DNA of 64,000 nucleotides from an uncultured Christensenellaceae bacterium (GCA_910587685.1 CAJUMY010000003.1:62001-126000); one strand, 5' to 3'. Shown: positions 18,932 to 28,274, counted from the first letter of the stretch. Numbers and translations are program-made. Notes: generated by a model not told the origin, from the sequence alone.

Positions 18932-21900
18932 TCAATTAGCGACGGCGAAGGTAACTTTACCTACCGAATTTTCAACGTCGCTCGTAGAATATACGGTCGC
19001 GTCGCTATTGATAACGTTTCCGAGCGTTACATTGACGGTATTTCCGAGAACTTCAACCGGAATAACCAATTCGAATATCTCTCTCTTTATATCGTCTCTT
19101 ATCTTGTTCATCTCTTCCGAATTTACGAAACTCGTCATTACGCTCATTTCGTCGGCGTTCATATCCGCCATGAAGAACTGTATCTCGCCCGACACAGTCA
19201 TGACGAGCGTAACGTAAACGTTATTCGGAACTATCGCATTTACCTCTTCGCCATCTCCGCTCTTTATCCTATCCGAGCTCACCGAAACGGTCGCAACGAT
19301 ATAATTCGTCTCGCTCTCGCCGAGAGTGACAGGGTAATTCTCCTTTAAGAAACCGAGTTTCTCGCCCGTAACTATCGCAAACTGCGTAAGAACGCCGGTA
19401 TTAGCTATCTTCTCTTTGAGTATCTGAGCTAAGTACATATCCGTCATCGTCACGCCGAGTCCGCCCTCGGTAGTGAACGCGAAGTGATCGGACGCATCGG
19501 TATCTTTATTATAAGCATCGATATCGATAGCGTTGCCGTTCATATCGGTCATCTTATCGACGCTCTCTCCGCCCGCAAGTTTATAGAACGCGCTTCTAAC
19601 GGTCTCTCCCGTATGCGTTTTGTCCTCTTTCGAAATAGCCGAGGCTACTATGTCGAATATCGTACCCATACCGAGACTTCCCGCGTTATCCTCGCTCTTA
19701 GGCTCGTATTCTAGCCTAAATCCGCCGCTTTCTATCTTTGTTACCGTATCTTGCATCGTTGACGCAGACTTATCCGCGATATCGTCGATATTAACGCCTG
19801 CGCCGAATTTATTCAGTATAGCCGTTACTTTCGGCATATCGGAGTACTCGAGAGCGTTGAACGATATCTCCGCCTTGAATCTCTTTTCTCCTTCTGCGGC
19901 GTTTGCAACGTCGGTAATGACGGCTCTTATGTATATCTCGTTCGGCATGAACTCGCTAAATCCGTTAGCGTTATCATCGTCATCGGGAGATGCCTTAGCT
20001 TTCACCGCTTTGAGATACGCTATAACGCGTCCTTCGCCATCCGTTTTCTCTATTTCAGCCCTTACTATCTTCGGCTCTTCGAAACCGCTGAGCGAAACGG
20101 TTATTTCGCTACTCATGAGATACGCCAACTCTTCAGCGTAGAGTTTGATATCAAGCTCTCTCATATCTTTCGCTTGCTCTTCTTCGCTAACGAGTCTTGC
20201 AAAATCTACGTTGCTCTTATAACTCGACGAGATGGTAGAAAGCCACTCGGTCAGTTTCATATCCTCAGCTCTGTTCTCCGTCTTGAGATAAGCTCCGTTT
20301 CTAAGCGTCTCTTCGAACCTTCCTGTATTTGCCGCCGCATTTTCAAAACCGCTTCCGCCGAGCGACGAAGCATCGTACATCTTTGAAAGAAGCGCGTATA
20401 TCTCGCGTCCGCCGGATATATCGTCCTCTTCGGTAAAGCCCGACTTATCATAGAGAATATCGTATATATTCTTTTCGATATTTATCCTGTCTTCCGAAAC
20501 TGAGAATTTTCCTACGGTCGCGGTTATTCCGCCGTTCGAGCCTTCTTCGCCGTCAAGCGTCTTTTTGAGCTCGGTCTTTATCTTTTCTTCCATCTCGGCG
20601 AACATACCGCTCTTTTCGGTCAATCCGCCGAGTATTCTCTCGACAGTCGTCTTATTGTTCTCTTTGATATCGTTGATTAGTACCTTCGTCACGTATTCTC
20701 CGTTAAAGTCTACGATAGCTCTGACGTATACGTCATTAGGCAACAGATTGCTATACGGAATACCCATAGGACCCGTCGCTTCGCCTGATACGTGTCCGCC
20801 GATTATGAGTTCGAGCTTGCCTTGCTCCGCAGAACCTGCGTATACCGCTCTCATATCCGAATACGGAAGAGAAGCCGCTATCTCTGCAAAGTTGACTTTG
20901 GAATTGATGAGCGCCGCCAACTCCTTACCCTCGAGATACATCCTAAGAGTATCGTACTTGTCGCCGCCTTGCGTATCCGAGATGAGTTTGTTCACGTTGA
21001 CGATATTCGTTATATTTCCGCCGCTTATAAGCGTTCCCATATCGGAAATCGCTTCGATGAGATTGTCTCCTCTGTACGGCTTCTTGTTATCGTTATCAGG
21101 ATCGGCTTCGTTCTTAACATAGAGCTTGTTCTCTAGCTCCCTTACTACGAATCCGCTGTCGAGTATATCCGTAGTTATATTCCAGTCGGTACCGCTCGGT
21201 ACGCTCTCCACGGTATAAAGATGTTTGAACGTATCCTCTATATCGGCTATCTCTATGACTCCGCTTTCGCTTTTTGAGTAATGCTGTATTATCTCGTATA
21301 CAGTCGGAAGACTGATGCCGCCCTCTACTATTTCGATATTCGGCAGAGTAGTTTTGCCGCTATCTTCAGCGAACGCCGCGGGAGCCGTTCCGTTATCTTC
21401 TTCCTTTCCCTTTAGTATATCGAGGAATTTATTGACGTACTCTTCCACCGTCTTTACTATATTATCGATGTCGAGCTTCGCCGCTATATCGGGACTGAAT
21501 ACTCCCATTATGCTAGAGAGAGTCTTGAACGCTTCTTTCGTCGCTACCGCTCCGTTGTCTCCCTCTATAAAGTTCAATATAACGTTCGACGAAGACCCTT
21601 CTTTCGCGCCCTCCGCAACGTCTATCTCTATATATAGATGCTTTGGAATGATCGACGTAACGAGATTGTATATTATGCTCTCTTTCGATATCATACCGCC
21701 TATAAGTCCTGCCGTATCGATACCTGCAACTATCTTCATTCTGTTTTCGCTTCCGTTCTTATACATATCGAAAGCCTCGACGTTAATATCGACGGGAAGA
21801 TTGACCCCTACGCTCTCGTCTCCGCTCTTGATAATGCCGTTTAGCACGTACGCGAGCGCGTTGTCTGTAATAAAGCTCTTGACCTTGAGCTCAGCTTGCG

Positions 21901-23293
21901 TCCTTTCGTAAAGTCTGCTGTCTACGATATTTATGCTCGAAGGTATCTCGCTGTAACGCTTATAAAAATCTACTGCCGTCCATTCCGATATGCCGCTTAT
22001 TCCGTACGCATCCGAAAGATCGGTCTTAAGCGCTATGAAGTCGCCTTCTGTCGGTCTGTTCTCGGAGCCTACGTTGTTATTGATGTATTCGTCGACGTTA
22101 GCGGAATCTAGTATCGCGTTATCCGCTCCGTGTATATACTTTACCATATAGAGGAAATCTTCGCTCGTTATCCTGTTTTCGGCGGGAGTATCTGCGGTAT
22201 TTATCTTAAGAGCTTTCATTATGAGCTCTATGGGATCGATACTAACTCCGCTCTCGACGAAGTTGAGCTCACCTACGTATCCTTCGATAGTACCGATCGT
22301 CTTTGAAATAGTTTCCGATACCTTAAGCAGCGTCGCGTCTATATCGAAACCGCCGCCCGTAAGGGACGAAACGTTCTTTATGAGAGTCAACAGATCCTCG
22401 TAGACTTCTCCCGAAATATTGTTAAAGAAAAAGCTGGGCTGTCTCTCCGCATCGTAAGGATATACGGTAGCGCCGACAAATATCTTCTTCGGTATGACGG
22501 GTTTTGCGAGCGTCGCGGCGATACTCGGAACGTCAGGCGATACTTTCGCAAGTATATCCGCTACGTTGTCTCTAAGTACTACCTCTATGACAAGCGACAT
22601 CTCGACGTCTTTCTTCTCCTCGGTAGATTTGTTAATGTCAATCTGCCTTACCCTGATGAGCTCCTTAAGCGGAACGCCTATCGTATTCTCTATCTCTTTG
22701 AGCTGAGGTATCTCGGCTTCTGTCATGACTTCGTTGATGACCGCCGCGAATTGCTTATCAGTAATATTAAGTTTGCTTCCGCCGCCGTTATAGCCCTTGA
22801 GCGTGGAAAAATCGAACTTCAATTCTTTGAGTATACTGTCTATGTAACCGTTGCCCGTCGTGAAGTCGTTCAATCCGCCGCCTTCGTTTTCGCCTTCGAA
22901 ACTTACGTCCTTATCCGACCCGTCTCCGCTATCGGATCCGTTCTCCTGTCCCGAAAAGTCAAAATAGCCGCTGATCAGCTTAGCTATCGTAAAATCGTCG
23001 GGAAGCGTCAGATAGGTCGCGTTCTCGAATCCCTCGTAAAACGCAGTTCTATCCTCCGCCGAATAGGGATTGGTGACTATCTTCTTTTCGTCGCTGTTAT
23101 ATAATCCCGAAAGTATCTTCATAACGTCGAACAATCCGACGCCGAGCTTCGGCTCGACAAACTTTCCGTATGCAAAATATCCGCCTACAAGCGACGCCGC
23201 CAAAAGCGCGACTATAAGTATAACTACGGTAATACAACATTTTAGACAGCAGTGATTACTTCTTTCTACCCTGTCAATTCTGTTTGCTCTCAT
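18932..23293 (-). CDS. Giant membrane-anchored protein with five divergent repeats
   Basis: About 1453 residues; no family recognised. A cytoplasmic N-terminus with a cysteine cluster (HCCLKCC, residues 15-21) leads into one membrane segment (about 22-42), and the rest should lie outside. The ectodomain contains five divergent copies of a module of about 240-300 residues. Each is marked by a strand opening with P-(N/K)-(D/E/N/H/K)-(V/I/L)-(Y/F): PKKIFVGATV (268), PKHLYIEIDV (550), PNDVYVRAIV (852), PNEIYIRAVI (1117) and PNNVYVTLVM (1356). Each marker is preceded by a long strand region and a helix such as ELAALINS, ELAYLMSS or YLAQILKE. Acidic, glycine-rich linkers separate some modules. The start at 23293 follows GGAG; its own promoter lies at 23373-23401. 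A scaffold or envelope role is possible but not shown. Confidence 0.85.
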   Translation of the reverse strand: MRANRIDRVERSNHCCLKCCITVVILIVALLAASLVGGYFAYGKFVEPKLGVGLFDVMKILSGLYNSDEKKIVTNPYSAEDRTAFYEGFENATYLTLPDDFTIAKLISGYFDFSGQENGSDSGDGSDKDVSFEGENEGGGLNDFTTGNGYIDSILKELKFDFSTLKGYNGGGSKLNITDKQFAAVINEVMTEAEIPQLKEIENTIGVPLKELIRVRQIDINKSTEEKKDVEMSLVIEVVLRDNVADILAKVSPDVPSIAATLAKPVIPKKIFVGATVYPYDAERQPSFFFNNISGEVYEDLLTLIKNVSSLTGGGFDIDATLLKVSETISKTIGTIEGYVGELNFVESGVSIDPIELIMKALKINTADTPAENRITSEDFLYMVKYIHGADNAILDSANVDEYINNNVGSENRPTEGDFIALKTDLSDAYGISGISEWTAVDFYKRYSEIPSSINIVDSRLYERTQAELKVKSFITDNALAYVLNGIIKSGDESVGVNLPVDINVEAFDMYKNGSENRMKIVAGIDTAGLIGGMISKESIIYNLVTSIIPKHLYIEIDVAEGAKEGSSSNVILNFIEGDNGAVATKEAFKTLSSIMGVFSPDIAAKLDIDNIVKTVEEYVNKFLDILKGKEEDNGTAPAAFAEDSGKTTLPNIEIVEGGISLPTVYEIIQHYSKSESGVIEIADIEDTFKHLYTVESVPSGTDWNITTDILDSGFVVRELENKLYVKNEADPDNDNKKPYRGDNLIEAISDMGTLISGGNITNIVNVNKLISDTQGGDKYDTLRMYLEGKELAALINSKVNFAEIAASLPYSDMRAVYAGSAEQGKLELIIGGHVSGEATGPMGIPYSNLLPNDVYVRAIVDFNGEYVTKVLINDIKENNKTTVERILGGLTEKSGMFAEMEEKIKTELKKTLDGEEGSNGGITATVGKFSVSEDRINIEKNIYDILYDKSGFTEEDDISGGREIYALLSKMYDASSLGGSGFENAAANTGRFEETLRNGAYLKTENRAEDMKLTEWLSTISSSYKSNVDFARLVSEEEQAKDMRELDIKLYAEELAYLMSSEITVSLSGFEEPKIVRAEIEKTDGEGRVIAYLKAVKAKASPDDDDNANGFSEFMPNEIYIRAVITDVANAAEGEKRFKAEISFNALEYSDMPKVTAILNKFGAGVNIDDIADKSASTMQDTVTKIESGGFRLEYEPKSEDNAGSLGMGTIFDIVASAISKEDKTHTGETVRSAFYKLAGGESVDKMTDMNGNAIDIDAYNKDTDASDHFAFTTEGGLGVTMTDMYLAQILKEKIANTGVLTQFAIVTGEKLGFLKENYPVTLGESETNYIVATVSVSSDRIKSGDGEEVNAIVPNNVYVTLVMTVSGEIQFFMADMNADEMSVMTSFVNSEEMNKIRDDIKREIFELVIPVEVLGNTVNVTLGNVINSDATVYSTSDVENSVGKVTFAVAN

Positions 23294-23372
23294 CGACAAA
23301 TCTCCGTTTCTATGTTTTCTTTTACGATTTTATGTAATATAGGATAATATTTTTAATTTTACTATCTCTTAC

Positions 23373-23401
23373 AGTATACAGTAACCGCCGCGAAAATACA
23401 A
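23373..23401 (-). promoter_or_regulatory. Promoter of the giant surface-protein gene
   Basis: TTGTAT and TATACT with a 17-base spacer on the minus strand, about 80 bases before the start. Confidence 0.6.
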
Positions 23402-23537
23402 CCTAATTATATATATTAGCGCGTAGAAATTATTACCTAAAAATACGCGCGCGTCGGAGACGATCAAAAAATTACATATTTTTCTATCTATAAAATTCCA
23501 TCCTTGCGTACACACTATAGACGTAGAGGTGAATATT

Positions 23538-23648
23538 ATGGAAAACAAAAAAAATTATTCGTCGCCGTTCGACCCTAACGGCTCGTATACGGGCGTTCCT
23601 TCGGAAGACGAATACGAAATACCCGTACAGGACGCGGACGATCTTTGA
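23538..23648 (+). CDS. Small 36-residue acidic protein ending PVQDADDL
   Basis: A 36-codon gene with AGAGGTGA upstream of the ATG. The product is hydrophilic with no membrane segment: after MENKKNYSS comes PFDPNGSYTGVP, then an acidic stretch and the end PVQDADDL. The compact motifs (DPNGSYTGVP and PVQDADDL) look like a conserved small protein; I have the impression that similar tails occur in other Clostridia but cannot check it. It is followed 10 bases later by the promoter of the SGNH hydrolase gene. Confidence 0.65.
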   Translation: MENKKNYSSPFDPNGSYTGVPSEDEYEIPVQDADDL

Positions 23649-23658
23649 TGCGTTGCGC

Positions 23659-23687
23659 TTGACTCGGCTGACGTATTCTGTTATAAT
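23659..23687 (+). promoter_or_regulatory. Strong promoter of the SGNH hydrolase gene
   Basis: TTGACT and a perfect TATAAT with a 17-base spacer, 36 bases before the start codon at 23723. Confidence 0.8.
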
Positions 23688-23722
23688 TGTATCGAAAAAT
23701 AATCGTATATCAAGGAGAAAGT

Positions 23723-24451
23723 ATGTCTGATATCCGTATCAAGCGAGTGTTCATCATTATTATGATTTTGTTCTTTGCGTTCGCCGCGCTATTTATAGCG
23801 ACGCTTTCGACGAACAACACGTTTAAGATATTTTTTACGAGCGAGATAGATAAGAACATCAAAGAAGATATTTATAATGTCGAAAACAAATACGTTTCCG
23901 GCGATTCAACGGTTTTTTTCGGAGATTCGATAACGGAAATGTACGATCTTGACAAATTCTATAAAGGTCATAACGTAGTCAATCGCGGTATAAGTTCCGA
24001 GACGAGCTACGAACTGCTCGACCGCTTGACCATGAACGTTATGTCTTTAGCTCCGAGACGCGTTATAATACTCGTCGGGACCAACGACATCGCGCATCAT
24101 TACACTAACAGCGAAATAGTGAACAATATCATGGAAATAGTCACGCATATACGATACTTTTCCGATACTACGGAGATAATCGTCGAGAGTATTCTCCCTG
24201 TAAACAATAGCGCTAATCTTCTTTCGAAATACGTTGTTAAGAACAGAACGAACGAGAACATCGACGCGATCAACCGAGAACTCGAACGCAACGCCCGTTA
24301 TTACGATTATACTTATATCGACACGGCGTCGACGCTGAAAGACGAGAACGGCAATTTGAAAAAAGACTTTACCGTCGACGGTCTTCACCTTTCGAAAGCG
24401 GGTTATTCCGCGCTTACCGATACGATAAAAGAACACGTACAGTTCGAATAA
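23723..24451 (+). CDS. Membrane-anchored SGNH/GDSL-family hydrolase
   Basis: A 242-residue protein with an N-terminal signal anchor (about residues 8-29) and an extracytoplasmic SGNH hydrolase domain. Catalytic blocks are complete: GDSIT (block I, Ser nucleophile), NRGISS (block II, Gly), GTND (block III, Asn) and DGLHLS (block V, Asp and His). Such enzymes remove acyl or acetyl groups from lipids or cell-envelope glycans; the substrate here is not known. The start at 23723 follows AAGGAG at five bases. It is a single-gene unit with a strong promoter and terminator. Confidence 0.88.
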   Translation: MSDIRIKRVFIIIMILFFAFAALFIATLSTNNTFKIFFTSEIDKNIKEDIYNVENKYVSGDSTVFFGDSITEMYDLDKFYKGHNVVNRGISSETSYELLDRLTMNVMSLAPRRVIILVGTNDIAHHYTNSEIVNNIMEIVTHIRYFSDTTEIIVESILPVNNSANLLSKYVVKNRTNENIDAINRELERNARYYDYTYIDTASTLKDENGNLKKDFTVDGLHLSKAGYSALTDTIKEHVQFE

Positions 24452-24482
24452 ACTACAGCTTATAAAACAAAAGTTAAGAATA

Positions 24483-24519
24483 CGGCAGAGCGTCTTACAC
24501 ATCGCTCTGCCGTCTTTTA
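24483..24519 (+). terminator. Intrinsic terminator of the SGNH hydrolase gene
   Basis: A perfect 10-bp stem (CGGCAGAGCG / CGCTCTGCCG) with a 10-base loop, followed by TCTTTTAAT. Confidence 0.85.
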
Positions 24520-24550
24520 ATAATAACACAATTTCACAGTTTATCGCCCG

Positions 24551-24850
24551 AAAATAAATCGCTAATAAATTACGCTGCTCTCAAACAACCGGTTACATTT
24601 TGTAACCACTTCACTTGTTCCAGTATATTACTAAATTACACTACTCTCAAACAGCTGTCCGCATATTTCAGACGCTACCCATGTTCAAGTTTGTTATTAA
24701 ATTACACTACTCTCAAACCCAACACGAATACGCCCCTTCAAAAGCCTAGTTCAAGTTTGTTTCTAAATTACACTACTCTCAAACCATATCGTAATATATA
24801 TAAAAGTCTACTGAGTTCAAGTTTGTTTCTAAATTACACTACTCTCAAAC
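24551..24850 (-). CRISPR. Orphan CRISPR array, 5 repeats and 4 spacers, type II-A-like
   Basis: Five 36-base repeats at 24551-24586, 24617-24652, 24683-24718, 24749-24784 and 24815-24850, with four spacers of exactly 30 bases. The last two repeats are identical. Divergence grows toward low coordinates: the third copy has one change, the second several, the first keeps only its last 22 bases with a few changes. Read on the minus strand the repeat begins GTTTGAGAGTAGTGTAATTT, the kind of start seen in type II arrays, and terminal decay puts the leader at the high-coordinate end. Directly next to the intact end stands ATTTGAG, the leader-anchor motif of type II-A systems. The first spacer (24587-24616) contains a perfect hairpin, GGTTAC-ATTTT-GTAACC. 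No cas9, cas1, cas2, csn2 or tracrRNA was recognised in the window. Confidence 0.93.
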
Positions 24851-24900
24851 CTCAAATAAATAAATTCAAGAGTATCACGTTTACTAGACGCGGTAATTTA
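24851..24900 (-). promoter_or_regulatory. CRISPR leader with type II-A-like anchor motif
   Basis: On the minus strand the AT-rich sequence before the first intact repeat ends in TTTATTTATTTGAG. The final ATTTGAG matches the leader-anchoring sequence that directs spacer insertion in type II-A systems. The leader is short, since the secA stop codon lies only 100 bases from the array. Confidence 0.6.
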
Positions 24901-24949
24901 TGTTTTATCATAGTTATTATGAGCTTTTATGATCGATCGCTTTTATATG

Positions 24950-27853
24950 TCACTGCTGACCGCAACACTTCTTATACTTTTTACCGCTGCCGCATGGACA
25001 TGGGTCGTTAGGACCTATTTTAGGTTGACTTCTGACATAGGTCTCGACCTTCTCCGCTTTCTCCGGCTGACGCTTTACGTTCACGCGTCTCTTGCCTTTA
25101 CTTTCGCCCTCCGCAGCGCTTCTTTCATTAGTAGACGTCTCTTCCGCTCTCTGCGTGAAGGTCACTTCTTCGGAAATATTGCACTTCGCCAAGATAGTCG
25201 CCACACTGCTCCGTATATGCGAAACCATATCGTTATACATATCGGTTCCCTCTCTCTGGAACTCGATAAGAGGATCTTTGTTAGCAAACGCGCGAAGTCC
25301 TATGCCCTTTTCAAGCGCGTCCATACTATCCATATGATCTATCCATAGATTATCCATAGTATCGAGAAGTACTCCTCTCTCCACTCTGTCAAAGTCGATG
25401 CCGACAGCCTTTAATCTCTCTACCTTCTCTTCGTACTGTCTTATTACCTCGTCTCTTACCGCATCGTGTATCTTACGCTTCGTTGCAAGCTCGTAGGTGA
25501 CGATACCTGTATTTTCGCTAAGAAGTTTAGACGCTATCGTCTCGTTGAAAACGTCGTAATCCCATTTTGAGCAGTCGACGGTATAGTCTACAAGATCGTT
25601 CACCAACTTATCGGCAAGCTCTTTCATCATATTGACGACCTTGTCGTGAACGTTGACCCCGTCTATTATCCTATTCCTTTCCGCGTATATTTCTCTTCTC
25701 TGCGCGTTGACGATCCCGTCATACTTGAGCACCGTCTTTCTGCTGAGGAAGTTACGTCCCTCGACCTTTTTCTGAGTAGCCTCTATCACTTTCGATACCA
25801 TCTGGCTCTTGACAAGATAGCCGGTGTCTTCTTCCGCGAAGATGCGGAATTTATCGATCATTCCCTTCTCGCCGAAATTCTTAAACATCTCGTCCTCAAG
25901 AGCGATATAGAATACCGAAGAACCGGGATCTCCCTGTCTTCCGCTACGTCCTCTAAGCTGATTGTCTATACGTCTCGCTTCGTGGCGTTCCGTACCGATA
26001 ATACGGAGACCGCCGAGCTTTATGACCTCTTCTTTATTTGCGTCTGTATCTTTCTTGTATTCGGCGTAAAGTTCGTTGTATTCGCCGCGTATCTTGAGAA
26101 TATTCTCGTCGTCCGTCTGAACGTGAGAATTTGCGACGGCTATATCCTCTTTTGCGTAGCCTTTTTCTAGCAGTCTTTGATTGGCAAGATGTTCCGGATT
26201 CCCGCCGAGCATGATGTCGGTGCCTCGTCCTGCCATATTGGTAGCTATGGTGACGCTTCCTTTACGTCCCGCCTGAGCTATTATATCAGCCTCGCGCTCG
26301 TGATTTTTAGCGTTGAGAACCTCGTGCTTTATCCCTCTTACGTTTATTCTCTTATCCTCTTTGAGGATCATTCTCGTAACTGCCGCAAGTCTTTCTTCGT
26401 AGCCGTCTCTAACGCCCCAATCCTTTTCGTCGGTCTCTAAAAAGTACTGTATGAACTTATTCCTTTTAAGAGCATCCTTGACGTCGATACGCTCCAAAAG
26501 GCTCGAATACATTTCGCTCGAATCTACGTTGACCGTACCTATCAAAACAGGCTGTTCAAGCGCGTAACATACCGCTATGTCCTCCAGGATCGCATTTACC
26601 TTGTTCTCTTCGCTGAGATAGATCTCATCGGCTTCGTCGAATCTTTCGATAGGTTTGTGCGTAGGTATCGTAAGTACCTCGATACCGTATATGTCCTTGA
26701 ACTCGTCTTCTTCCGACTTTGCCGTACCTGTCATACCTGCGAGTTTATTGTACAATCTGAAGAAATTCTGATACGTTATCGTGGCGAGAGTCTTGTTCTC
26801 GACCTGTATCTCGACGCCCTCTTTAGCTTCGAGCGCTTGATGAAGACCGTTAGAATATCTTCTGCCCTCCAGCGTTCTTCCCGTGAACTCGTCGACTATG
26901 ATGACCTGTCCGTTATTGACGATGTAATCTTTATCGCGGCGCATCGCAAAACGCGCTTTGAGCGCATTGTTGATTTGGAAAAACGTATCTTGATTTTCGA
27001 TATCTCCGAGATTTTCGATTTTGAAGAATTCCTCGGCTTTTCTTGCGCCGCTCTCTTCAAGACGCACTGTTTTGTCCTTATTCTCCATCGCGTAATCGCT
27101 CTCGTCGAGCGTCTTTACGAAATCTTTCGCGGCAATATATATCTTCCTCTCGTCATCGTCGTTGGAATTATTTTTGCGTCCCGATATTATGAGCGGAGTA
27201 CGTGCTTCGTCGATAAGAATACTGTCCACCTCGTCGATAAGAGCGAACTCCAAAGGACGCTGTATCCTCTGTTCTTTCGATATTACCATATTGTCTCTTA
27301 GGTAATCGAACCCGAGCTCGGAATTCGTCGCGTAAGTAATGTCGGCAAGATAAGCCTTCTGCTTTTCGGCATGGCTCATACCGTTTACGGATATTCCGAC
27401 GGTAAGACCCAAAAATTTATATATCTTCCCCATCCACTCGGCGTCTCTTGCGGCAAGATAACTGTTGACCGTAACGACGTGAACGCCTTTACCCGTAAGA
27501 GCGTTGAGATACACGGGAAGCGTAGCGACGAGCGTCTTTCCTTCTCCCGTCATCATCTCTGCGATCCTTCCCTGATGAAGAGCGACGCCGCCTATGACCT
27601 GCTCGTAATAATGCATCATTCCGAGCGTTCTCCTCGACGCTTCGCGAACCGCGCTGAAAGCCTCGGGAAGCAGCGAATCGAGACTCTCTCCCTCGTTGCA
27701 TCTTGCCTTGAACTCCTCCGTCTTAGCCTTTAACGCGTTATCGTCCAAAGCCGCGTATTCTTCTTCGTACGCCATGACTTTATCGGCGATCTTCTTCAAT
27801 TTATCTATCTGTTTAGTATTCTGACTCGCAAAAATTTTGCTTAATATTCCCAT
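24950..27853 (-). CDS. secA: Preprotein translocase ATPase SecA
   Basis: The motor of Sec-dependent export. The start is ATG at 27853 (MGILSKIF), five bases after GGAGG, giving 967 residues. Seen: the N-terminal DEAD motor with MTGEGKTL, VHVVTVNSYLAARDAEWMG and DEVDSILIDEARTPLIISG; the second motor domain with GLRIIGTERHEARRIDNQLR and GRSGRQGDPGSS; and a C-terminal zinc-binding tail CPCGSGKKYKKCC that binds SecB or the membrane in other bacteria. It has its own promoter at 27989-28017 and a leader of about 130 bases containing a hairpin. Confidence 0.97.
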   Translation of the reverse strand: MGILSKIFASQNTKQIDKLKKIADKVMAYEEEYAALDDNALKAKTEEFKARCNEGESLDSLLPEAFSAVREASRRTLGMMHYYEQVIGGVALHQGRIAEMMTGEGKTLVATLPVYLNALTGKGVHVVTVNSYLAARDAEWMGKIYKFLGLTVGISVNGMSHAEKQKAYLADITYATNSELGFDYLRDNMVISKEQRIQRPLEFALIDEVDSILIDEARTPLIISGRKNNSNDDDERKIYIAAKDFVKTLDESDYAMENKDKTVRLEESGARKAEEFFKIENLGDIENQDTFFQINNALKARFAMRRDKDYIVNNGQVIIVDEFTGRTLEGRRYSNGLHQALEAKEGVEIQVENKTLATITYQNFFRLYNKLAGMTGTAKSEEDEFKDIYGIEVLTIPTHKPIERFDEADEIYLSEENKVNAILEDIAVCYALEQPVLIGTVNVDSSEMYSSLLERIDVKDALKRNKFIQYFLETDEKDWGVRDGYEERLAAVTRMILKEDKRINVRGIKHEVLNAKNHEREADIIAQAGRKGSVTIATNMAGRGTDIMLGGNPEHLANQRLLEKGYAKEDIAVANSHVQTDDENILKIRGEYNELYAEYKKDTDANKEEVIKLGGLRIIGTERHEARRIDNQLRGRSGRQGDPGSSVFYIALEDEMFKNFGEKGMIDKFRIFAEEDTGYLVKSQMVSKVIEATQKKVEGRNFLSRKTVLKYDGIVNAQRREIYAERNRIIDGVNVHDKVVNMMKELADKLVNDLVDYTVDCSKWDYDVFNETIASKLLSENTGIVTYELATKRKIHDAVRDEVIRQYEEKVERLKAVGIDFDRVERGVLLDTMDNLWIDHMDSMDALEKGIGLRAFANKDPLIEFQREGTDMYNDMVSHIRSSVATILAKCNISEEVTFTQRAEETSTNERSAAEGESKGKRRVNVKRQPEKAEKVETYVRSQPKIGPNDPCPCGSGKKYKKCCGQQ

Positions 27854-27934
27854 AACTACCTCCGCTCGCAAGAACGTTTTTACGTAAAATTTTCTATGAT
27901 ATTATAATTCTTATATTCAAACAAAGACTTTTTA

Positions 27935-27959
27935 ACGGACGAACGCGATCTCCGTCCGT
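27935..27959 (-). other. Hairpin in the secA leader RNA
   Basis: A perfect 7-bp stem (ACGGACG / CGTCCGT) with an 11-base loop lies between the secA promoter and start. It is followed on the minus strand by TTAAAAAGTCTTTG, not a clean U-run, so it could be a weak attenuator or simply a stabilising hairpin. Confidence 0.4.
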
Positions 27960-27988
27960 CAGATAGTACGTCTTGGCTTTATTTTTTA

Positions 27989-28017
27989 ATTTTATAATAC
28001 TTACCAAATAATGTCAA
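27989..28017 (-). promoter_or_regulatory. Promoter of secA
   Basis: Perfect TTGACA and TAAAAT with a 17-base spacer on the minus strand, reading into secA. Confidence 0.75.
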
Positions 28018-28175
28018 GCTATATCAAATTAAGAGCGGAGTTATACCTAAATTTTACCTGCAAAATCAAAAATATTCGACACAATAGCGAACAAACCGCA
28101 TACCGAAATGATTTTTCGTTCGTACTCGTGATTTTACTTATTAGTAAAAAAATTGATCGCGTAAAACGTTTTATC

Positions 28176-28209
28176 AATAAAAAAACGGCGATATTCCTAA
28201 AACCGCCGT
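28176..28209 (-). terminator. Intrinsic terminator of the recD2-comF unit
   Basis: On the minus strand ACGGCG / CGCCGT forms the stem, followed by TTTTTTATT. Confidence 0.8.
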
Positions 28210-28274
28210 ATACAAATCTAAATCTAAAGATATTTCGTATCTTCATTTCAAAGTTCATAACTAAAGTTTCAAAT

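Larger units (their letters stand above)
27854..28274. other. Intergenic region between comF and secA
   Basis: Holds the comF terminator (28176-28209), the secA promoter (27989-28017) and the secA leader with its hairpin (27935-27959). A 79-codon minus-strand frame at 28019-28258 crosses the terminator, has unlikely composition and no clear ribosome binding site, and is not called as a gene. Confidence 0.6.

Noticed and set aside
24551..24586. First repeat as a tracrRNA anti-repeat
   Set aside because: Its two changed bases would still pair with the repeat by G-U, but it stands exactly 30 bases from the next repeat and lacks a downstream nexus and terminator, so a decayed terminal repeat is more likely.
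28019..28258. Minus-strand 79-codon frame between secA and comF
   Set aside because: It crosses a strong terminator and lies in the secA leader region; composition is unlikely and there is no clear ribosome binding site.
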